From JBGTIS01 sp041745535 (GTDB lineage Bacteria; Bacteroidota; Bacteroidia; Cytophagales; Cyclobacteriaceae), in the NCBI GenBank assembly GCA_041745535.1, contig JBGTIS010000346.1, positions 1 to 10,772 on the forward strand: a DNA stretch of 10,772 bases, read 5' to 3'. Under the pieces are notes generated by a model. It saw nothing but the letters and a program-made list of their open reading frames with translations, did no database searches and was not told where the DNA came from. The position numbers and the translations under genes were made by a program. Shown here in pieces: positions 1 through 6,300 of this stretch (position 1 is the stretch's first letter; every line of letters starts with the position of its first letter).

Positions 1-1
1 G

Positions 2-118
2 AATATTGTACAACACGCCTGTTTGCGATCCCTTTCCCGGCAAAGCGAAATCATCCTGTGGGAAGATTTACTGGAAGGTATCCGAAAAGAGTATGTGAAA
101 GAAGGAAAAATCATTTAA
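2..118 (+). CDS. C-terminal tail of a probable AAA+ ATPase (partial, 5' end outside window)
   Basis: An open frame enters from the left edge and ends at TAA 116-118, giving 38 residues. They comprise an amphipathic helix beginning NIVQHACLRSLSR, a short strand (EIILW), then EDLLEGIRKEYVKEGKII. This matches what is known of the C-terminal lid of COG0464-type AAA+ ATPases: a helix with an N(I/V)xxxA pattern, a 'sensor' segment, then a final helix of the form I(R/K)xE(Y/F)xKxGK. Such tails are frequent in the AAA+ ATPases of extracellular contractile injection loci, but they also occur in other AAA+ proteins. Walker A and B lie outside the window, so nucleotide binding cannot be seen. The family call rests on a short tail and is an inference. 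It is separated from the next gene by 254 bp containing a large palindrome, so the two may be transcribed separately. Confidence 0.55.
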   Translation, partial: NIVQHACLRSLSRQSEIILWEDLLEGIRKEYVKEGKII

Positions 119-136
119 TCAGAAATTGATAAACTA

Positions 137-241
137 CTAAGTACAAACAAATAAGAAATGAGGAATGCGGTAGGACAACTTGTCAAGCTGTCCTACAAAA
201 ATTACCATTCCTCCCGTCAAATCTTTCTTGATTGTACTTAG
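137..241. repeat. 105-bp imperfect palindrome (large stem-loop) between two genes
   Basis: The ends are a perfect 10-bp inverted repeat: CTAAGTACAA at 137-146 and TTGTACTTAG at 232-241. Moving inward, AAGAAA (153-158) pairs with TTTCTT (224-229), GAGGAATG (160-167) with CATTCCTC (206-213), and GTAGGACA (170-177) with TGTCCTAC (189-196). Inside the 11-base loop, CTT (179-181) can pair with AAG (185-187). The arms are separated by small asymmetric bulges. It begins 18 bases after the AAA+ tail's stop codon. No T run follows either side of the stable inner stem, so it is not a classic intrinsic terminator. It could be a MITE-like or REP-like element, a structured RNA, or a processing or attenuation signal for the downstream gene. 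No target-site duplication is evident in the flanks. Confidence 0.7.
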
Positions 242-372
242 CATTGCCTGAAGTGCTTATTTATTGCTGACATTCTTCGTACGCGCCTTTCTTCCTAACA
301 AACGGGTGACAATAACCCTGCTTAATTGTACTAACAATCAAAAAGCAAAGTGTTCACCTAATCTTTACTGCT

Positions 373-1083
373 ATGAATTATTTAGAAGGTTTGCTGCTGC
401 ACGAAATCATTCTGATGGTGCTGGGTATTTTACTATTTCTTGTGCTTTTAGTGGGTATGGCTGCCTATATTTTCAGAAAAGAACCCATTCGAAAGTTTCT
501 GGCCTTTTTTCCCATTCCCATTGTTATGATCGCTTATCCCAGTGTTGAGAAAGTTAAGTTTCTGAACAACCTGATGGAACTGGATAAAAAAATTGAACAG
601 GTAATCAATAATCCTGCTGACAGTGTGGCTGCCACGGAACTGAAAAACAGTCTGGATAAAATAGAAGCCTATCCGAATAAAACACCCGAAACGCTTACTA
701 CACTGAGCAAAGGGCATGTGATATTGGGAGAATTGCGAACCGCGGAACGATATGTGGATTCGGCCCTGGCGGCTGATCCCAGCCTTCCGAAAGCACGGGA
801 AGTAAAAAATATCGTGCAGGCCGAACAGAATATTGAACAGATAAAAAAAGATTCAACCAATCAGGAAGCCCAGACTCAGTTGAAAAATAATCTGGAAATG
901 TTGGAGCAGGTGGCTACGCCCAGCGCGTTTAGAACGTCAAAAATTACGGAAGGCTATTGGATATTGGGCGATACGGCCAAGGTGAAAACCTATGCCGATT
1001 CAACCTTACAATTACAGCCCGATAACATAAAAGCTAACCGCATAGTTAAGAAAATGCGAAACCGGCTCAACAATAACCGGTAG
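373..1083 (+). CDS. Membrane-anchored TPR-like protein of unknown function
   Basis: 236 residues, not recognised as a named family. A strong hydrophobic helix covers about residues 11-33, followed by a basic stretch (RKEPIRK, 35-41) and a second, shorter hydrophobic segment at about 43-55 (FFPIPIVMIAYP). The rest is soluble and helical. The positive charges suggest the 35-41 loop is cytoplasmic; whether the second segment crosses the membrane decides on which side the soluble part lies. Residues 71-148 and 151-228 are an ungapped tandem duplication with an 80-residue period (VILGE/WILGD, YVDSAL/YADSTL, ADPSLPKA/LQPDNIKA). Each unit ends in a TPR-like helix pair with a Pro at the usual TPR end position, which suggests a protein-protein interaction scaffold. 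No Shine-Dalgarno site is visible; the start is the first ATG giving the complete hydrophobic N-terminus. It is followed 99 bp later by the S8 protease on the same strand. Confidence 0.8.
   Translation: MNYLEGLLLHEIILMVLGILLFLVLLVGMAAYIFRKEPIRKFLAFFPIPIVMIAYPSVEKVKFLNNLMELDKKIEQVINNPADSVAATELKNSLDKIEAYPNKTPETLTTLSKGHVILGELRTAERYVDSALAADPSLPKAREVKNIVQAEQNIEQIKKDSTNQEAQTQLKNNLEMLEQVATPSAFRTSKITEGYWILGDTAKVKTYADSTLQLQPDNIKANRIVKKMRNRLNNNR
583..1056 (+). repeat. 240-bp tandem coding duplication inside the TPR-like gene
   Basis: The codons for residues 71-148 (583-816) and 151-228 (823-1056) encode two copies of one module in exact 80-residue register with no gap. By hand alignment about 21 of 78 positions are identical: I74/I154, E75/E155, Q76/Q156, L90-N92/L170-N172, I117-G119/I197-G199, Y127/Y207, D129-S130/D209-S210, P136/P216 and K140-A141/K220-A221. 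The nucleotide copies have diverged, so this is an old duplication kept as protein structure rather than a recent DNA repeat. Confidence 0.7.
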
Positions 1084-1182
1084 CTGATTATGATTTGGAT
1101 GTGGATTGTAATAGCAACCTGACGTTTATTATGAATTCTGAATTTCAAAACCGAATTTTTACATTATAAAGACTTTAAAGCA

Positions 1183-3144
1183 ATGGCAGAAAAAAACTAT
1201 CTCTGGAGAGGCGGCGAAAAAATAGCCGTTGAAAAAGAACCTCAGTATTTTACCACCATCATCACAGAAAAGAATTCGCTGCGCAAGATTTCTGCCTTAC
1301 CTGGGGTAGAAGAAATTAAACCGGTTATTACCGGAGTGTATAAAGTCCGCGCCAATCCCGAATCGATTGATGAAATTATGGCGGTAGTCCGTTCCGCACC
1401 CATCGACGAAGTAGCCCACCATGCCTACAATCCGGTGGGTGATGCCAGTACCCGGTATTACCTCACCAACCGGATTACGGTAAAATTTAAGGAAAATACC
1501 ACGATTAAGCAGATTGAAAAAATTATGCGGGATCATGGCATTAAGTTATTGCGGGAATATGGCACCGACTCCAAAACCTACTTATTTGAAGTAACCGATA
1601 CTGCTGGTGAAAATCCTTTGAAGGTAACCAATAAGCTGGCGAAGTTAAAAGAAGTGGTATACGCCGAACCTGACCTGATCAATCGGTTTCAGCCTTTTTA
1701 TACACCGGCCGATACCCTGTTCGCTGAACAATGGCACCTGAAAAGCCGCAACGATGTGGAACTGGTAGCCGGAGCCGATGTAGCCGCGCCAGATGCCTGG
1801 GAACACGGACGGGGCAACCGGAATGTGGTAGTAGCGGTTATTGATGATGGCTTCGACATCTCCCACCCCGACCTTTCTGGGAACGGGAAAATTGTTTTTC
1901 CGAAAGATTATGTAGATGGCGATACCGAACCCTTTCCTACCAAAGCGCATGTGGATTACCACGGCACGCCCTGTGCAGGAGTAGCCATTGCCGAAGAGAA
2001 CGGAACCGGCGTATTAGGTGCCGCTCCGGGTTGTGCTTTCCAGCCCATACGTTTCGACTTAAGTGCCGACGATAATCTGCTCTGGGACATTTTTGATTAC
2101 GCCGCACAGCATGCGGATGTAATTTCCTGCAGTTGGGGACCGGTTCCGGTATATGCTCCCTTATCTTCTTTGCTAACCGAAAAGTTTCATGAAATAGCTG
2201 AGAGCGGTGGCCCTAGAGGAAAGGGCACCCTGATTATGTTTGCAGCGGGTAATTACAATGCCCCCATTAACGATCCTGATAATCAGGGTTTTACCTGGCG
2301 ACATCCCACTGTGGGTAACAGGGTAACCACAGGCCCGATCCTGAATGGTAATTGTGCCCACCCCGATGTGGTTGCCGTGGCAGCCTCTACCAGCCAGAAC
2401 CGGAAAGCAGCTTATAGCAACTGGGGAAAGGAAATATCGGTTTGCTCTCCCAGTAACAATTTCCATCCGTTGAATCCTGATGAACTAGTGCCCGGCCGGG
2501 GAATCTGGACTACCGACAATGAGGCACAGGGATATGGTTTTACCAATAACAGCCGGTACACAGGTGATTTTGGTGGTACTTCCAGTGCTACCCCACTGGT
2601 GGCAGGAGTAGCCGCGTTAGTGATTTCAGCCAATTCCGATCTTACCGCCAAAGAAGTGAAGCAGATTTTAGAAGAAACTGCCGATAAAATTACTGATAAT
2701 CAACCCGATCCGGTTTTGGAAAACACCAAAGGCACGTACGACAATACCGGCCATTCCGAATGGTTTGGTTATGGAAAAGTAAATGCGGCCAAAGCTGTAC
2801 AGAAAGCCCTGACGCTAAAAGGTGATCCGGATACTACCTTAACCATATTGAAACCCGTTGCTGAAACCAACAGCAAATTAACCGCTAGCGGTTCGGAAAA
2901 GGTATTTAAAATAGCCATAGGCAATAAGTTAAGTGTGCGGCTTACCGGACCGGCAGGAAAGGATTTTGATTTGTATTTAAAGAAAGATGATATTCCTACC
3001 ATTTCCAGTTACGATAAACGGGGTTATACACAAAGCGCTAATGAACAGGTAATATTCGAAAATGCTACGCCAGGGATTTATTATGTAATGGTAAGATCCT
3101 ATTCCGGTACGGGTGATTTTACGCTGAAAGCAGAATTAGAGTAA
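1183..3144 (+). CDS. Subtilisin-family (S8) serine protease with tandem prodomain-like modules and PPC domain
   Basis: A 653-residue serine endopeptidase. The triad is visible: D221 in VIDDGFD, H260 in HGTPCAG and S467 in GGTSSATP, with the oxyanion Asn N357 in FAAGNYN. The segments SCSWGP (315-320), GGPRGKG (342-348) and IWTTD recall the kexin-like branch. Before the catalytic domain, residues 97-168 resemble a fervidolysin-type prodomain, and residues about 20-85 look like a second module of the same strand/helix pattern. The C-terminus (about 570-652) is a pre-peptidase C-terminal (PPC) beta-sandwich with FDLYL and GIYYVMVRSYSG. The N-terminus (MAEKNYLWRGGEKIAVEKE) is charged and has no Sec signal, and the catalytic domain contains several cysteines (for example C264 and C316), which suits a cytoplasmic protein or non-Sec export. 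There is no in-frame hydrophobic extension upstream and no clear ribosome site. It follows the TPR-like gene by 99 bp, in which I see no strong terminator, so co-transcription is possible. Substrate unknown. Confidence 0.93.
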   Translation: MAEKNYLWRGGEKIAVEKEPQYFTTIITEKNSLRKISALPGVEEIKPVITGVYKVRANPESIDEIMAVVRSAPIDEVAHHAYNPVGDASTRYYLTNRITVKFKENTTIKQIEKIMRDHGIKLLREYGTDSKTYLFEVTDTAGENPLKVTNKLAKLKEVVYAEPDLINRFQPFYTPADTLFAEQWHLKSRNDVELVAGADVAAPDAWEHGRGNRNVVVAVIDDGFDISHPDLSGNGKIVFPKDYVDGDTEPFPTKAHVDYHGTPCAGVAIAEENGTGVLGAAPGCAFQPIRFDLSADDNLLWDIFDYAAQHADVISCSWGPVPVYAPLSSLLTEKFHEIAESGGPRGKGTLIMFAAGNYNAPINDPDNQGFTWRHPTVGNRVTTGPILNGNCAHPDVVAVAASTSQNRKAAYSNWGKEISVCSPSNNFHPLNPDELVPGRGIWTTDNEAQGYGFTNNSRYTGDFGGTSSATPLVAGVAALVISANSDLTAKEVKQILEETADKITDNQPDPVLENTKGTYDNTGHSEWFGYGKVNAAKAVQKALTLKGDPDTTLTILKPVAETNSKLTASGSEKVFKIAIGNKLSVRLTGPAGKDFDLYLKKDDIPTISSYDKRGYTQSANEQVIFENATPGIYYVMVRSYSGTGDFTLKAELE

Positions 3145-3176
3145 GCTTAGCCCTTTGAACAATTTATTCTAAAATT

Positions 3177-3209
3177 AATGTACTCGGAAAACCGGATACA
3201 TTGGCTTTT
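3177..3209 (+). terminator. Probable intrinsic terminator after the S8 protease gene
   Basis: The stem is formed by 3177-3187 (AATGTACTCGG) and 3192-3202 (CCGGATACATT) around an AAAA tetraloop: 11 positions with one C/A mismatch and one wobble pair. It is followed by GGC and a short TTTT run at 3206-3209. It starts 32 bases after the protease stop codon. The T run is short and offset by three bases, so termination efficiency is uncertain. Confidence 0.5.
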
Positions 3210-3344
3210 CAGCAGCAATAAAATATATATAGCATATAAAAAAGCGAATTCCGCTTAATACTTACGTACTAAATGGATTGCTAATATAGCTATAAAGGCA
3301 GTTATACTTATTATTGTTTTTACAGATTAAAATTTAATTATCTG
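3210..3344 (+). other. A/T-rich leader upstream of the giant surface protein gene
   Basis: This stretch lies between the probable terminator and the giant gene. It is A/T-rich and contains a small stem-loop, AAGCG/CGCTT (within 3241-3257), with an AATTC loop and no T tract. I found no convincing match at proper spacing to the Bacteroidota promoter consensus (TTTG and TAnnTTTG). Its position after a terminator and before a large exported protein suggests that the giant gene has its own promoter here. Confidence 0.3.
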
Positions 3345-6300
3345 ATGATGAAAACAATTGTTGTAATTGCCGTACTACTTGTTTTAGTAACTTCTTCTCT
3401 ATATGCTCAGTTCTCGGACAATTTTACCGATGACAACTTTACAGAAAATCCCACATGGGTAGGAAATGATACCAAGTTTGAAATAGATATAACTAGCCGA
3501 CTACATTTGAATGCCCCTGCCCTAACCGACCAGGCCTTTCTGAGCACCGCCAGCGAAGTAGCCTATCTGGCCGAATGGGAGTTTTATGTGAAAATAGAAG
3601 AAAATCCTTCTGGAAGTAATTATGCCAGTATTTTTCTGATTTCCGACCAGCAGGACCTCACCAGCCCGTTAAACGGATATTTTGTAAAAGTGGGGGATGC
3701 TACCGATGAGGTAAGCTTATACCGGCAGGATGGCGCTACGGTTACCAAAATAATTGATGGTATGGACGATCGTGTAAATGCCAAGCCGGTATTGCTTCGA
3801 GCAAAAGTAACCCTTGATGATGCTGGAAACTGGGAGCTTTTCACAGATAATACCGGAGGTTTTAGTTATATTTCGGAAGGCACAGTTGAAGACGCGACTT
3901 ATAGAGAATCAGCTTATTTCGGTGTACAATGTATATACACGTCTACCCGGTCAGATAAATTTTTCTTCGATGATTTTTCTGTTACCGGAACTGCCTACGT
4001 GTATATCGATTCCATTCCTCCTGTGATAGAGAACCTCACAGTCCTGAGCGCCCAAAAAATTCAGCTACAGTTTTCAGAAATTACCGATACGGTTTCTGCC
4101 GCGAATCCTTTGAATTACCAGGTAGAAATGGTGCATCCCGTTTCCGTTCAATATCAGGATAGCAACCGGGTGGAGTTAAATTTTGAAAGTGAATTTGAGA
4201 ATGGCGCTGGTCAAACCCTTCGCATCGCTCAGGTTCAGGACACTGCCGGCAACATGATGCAGGCTACTGAGCTGGAATTTGTTTATTTTGAACCTGTGGC
4301 TGCCTCGTTTAGAAACCTGGTAATCAATGAAATTTTTCCTGATCCCAATCCAAAGGTGGATAGCCTGCCGGACGATACCAGCGCAGAGTTTATTGAACTG
4401 CATAACAACAGCGAGCATCCTTTTGATTTGAATGGCTGGCAGATCAATGGGAGCTATCTCGAGAGTTACCTGCTTTTACCCCATCAGTATCTGATTCTTT
4501 GCCGGAACGAATACCAAACGGCATATGAAAAGTTTGGTGCTGCTGTGGGGGTAACCGATTGGCGTGCTTTATCAAATAGCGGCAGTACCGTAACGCTACA
4601 CTCCCCGGAAGGCAATCTTATCGATAGCCTGGCATACACTACTGCTTCTGTTGAAGGTGGCTATACCATTGAACAGGTTAATCCTAATCCGCAGTGCCCC
4701 TACACCAATAATTATTTACTTTCAATTGACCTGAATGGAGGTACGCCAGGTAAACAAAATGCTGTTTTTAATGATGCGCCCGACACCACGCCTCCCCTGC
4801 TTACGCACCTGCAGGTTGATTCAAGCCAGCAACTTACCCTGGGTTTTAATGAGCCTATGGACATACCCTCTCTTATAATTCCGGAAAATTATTTTACAGC
4901 ACCTCAGCTAACAATTTCAGCTATAAAAGAAGATTTAGAACAGGTGACTTTAACTTTCACCCAAAACTTTCAGCAGAAAACCCATTATACAATAGCCGTA
5001 TCCACAGCAACCGATTGTTCGGGCAATGCTATTCAACCCGATACGTTAAGCTTTTTTTATGATACCCAACCGCCTGCTATTACCCATATTTTAGTGGTTG
5101 ATACCAGTACAGTGACCCTCACCTTTGATGAGGATTTGGTTAAAAGTCAGGCAGAAAAAGAAGAAAATTACTTTGTTAATAATCTTTTGGGCCAACCCAA
5201 ATCAGCCAAAATGATGGCAGATAGTACCCGGAGTGTAATGCTGGTATTTGAAAAAGCTTTTGCGGAAGACATGACACATTTGTTATCAGTGAGCAACCTG
5301 CGAGATAGTTTGGGTAACACTATCGCAGATACACTGCCTGCTACTGTTTCTTTCACCTATTCCAATCAGATTGATACCATCATGGCTGTGGATGCCAATC
5401 TGCTGGATGTATATTTTTCTGTTCCCGTTGAAAAAAGTCAGGCAGTTGTGGCAACCCATTATCAGATCAGTGCATCTTCTGAATTTCCACAAACCGCTTT
5501 TCCGGATCAGCAGAATCCGAAACTGGTTCATCTGGTTTTTGGCAATGCATTCACGCCAAACAAACTCCAGGATTTATCGGTACAAAACCTGCGCGATGTA
5601 CAGGGAAACTTAATAAACACCCCCATAAACCGGTTTATATATGATACCCAAATACCGAAAATAACAGGCATAGAAGCCCTTTCTCCTCAAACTGTGCTTG
5701 TTCATTTTAGTGAGGCATTGCAGACTGAAAATATTGAAAAAACTGAAAATTATGAGATACCCACCCTGGGTTTTCCTGATGCTGCCCAACTGCAATCTGA
5801 TGCCAGGTCTGTGCTATTAACTTTTCCGGTAAGTTTTGAAAATGACGTAGTGTATAACATTTCTGTAAATGGGCTGTCAGACTTTTCGGGAAATCTGATT
5901 ACTACTGCTCAGACCAAATCCTTCGTATTTGATGTGCAACCGCCTGCCCTAAACCATCTTGTGGTTTATGCGAGCAACCATTTTATCCTCCGGTTTTCAG
6001 AACCGGTAGATGGGTTCAGCGCGACAAATGTGAACAACTTTGTAATCGACCATGAAATGGGCCTTCCCGATTCAGCGGTGGTTGACAAATCCGATCCGGC
6101 GCTGGTGCATCTTTGGTACGATCATTCCATTTCAGAGGTTACTGACTATACCATGGTTATTTCGAACCTATCTGATGCCAAAGGCAATATGATTGCTTCA
6201 CCGCTTTCCGTAACCTTTCATAACAGATTGCCAACTTTTGTGGAAGCTGAGGTAAAAACTGCTCATCAGGTTGCCCTGCGGTTTTCCAAACCGGTAGATC

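Noticed and set aside
264..548. Open frame of 94 codons overlapping the start of the TPR-like gene
   Set aside because: It overlaps the better frame starting at 373, has no recognisable domain, and its composition (many Cys, Ser and Phe) looks like a shifted-frame shadow of the membrane protein gene.
1061..1081. ACCGG/CCGGT inverted repeat across the end of the TPR-like gene
   Set aside because: The stem is only 5 bp with an 11-base loop, it lies over the final codons, and no T run follows, so it is not a credible terminator.
1084..1182. Possible promoter before the protease gene
   Set aside because: A/T-rich with TTG and TA-containing words, but no pair fits the Bacteroidota TTTG / TAnnTTTG consensus at proper spacing.
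2..3144. AAA+ ATPase plus subtilase as an IetAS-type antiphage pair
   Set aside because: In that system the ATPase and protease genes are directly adjacent; here another gene and a large palindrome lie between, and the ATPase body is not visible. There is too little to claim it.
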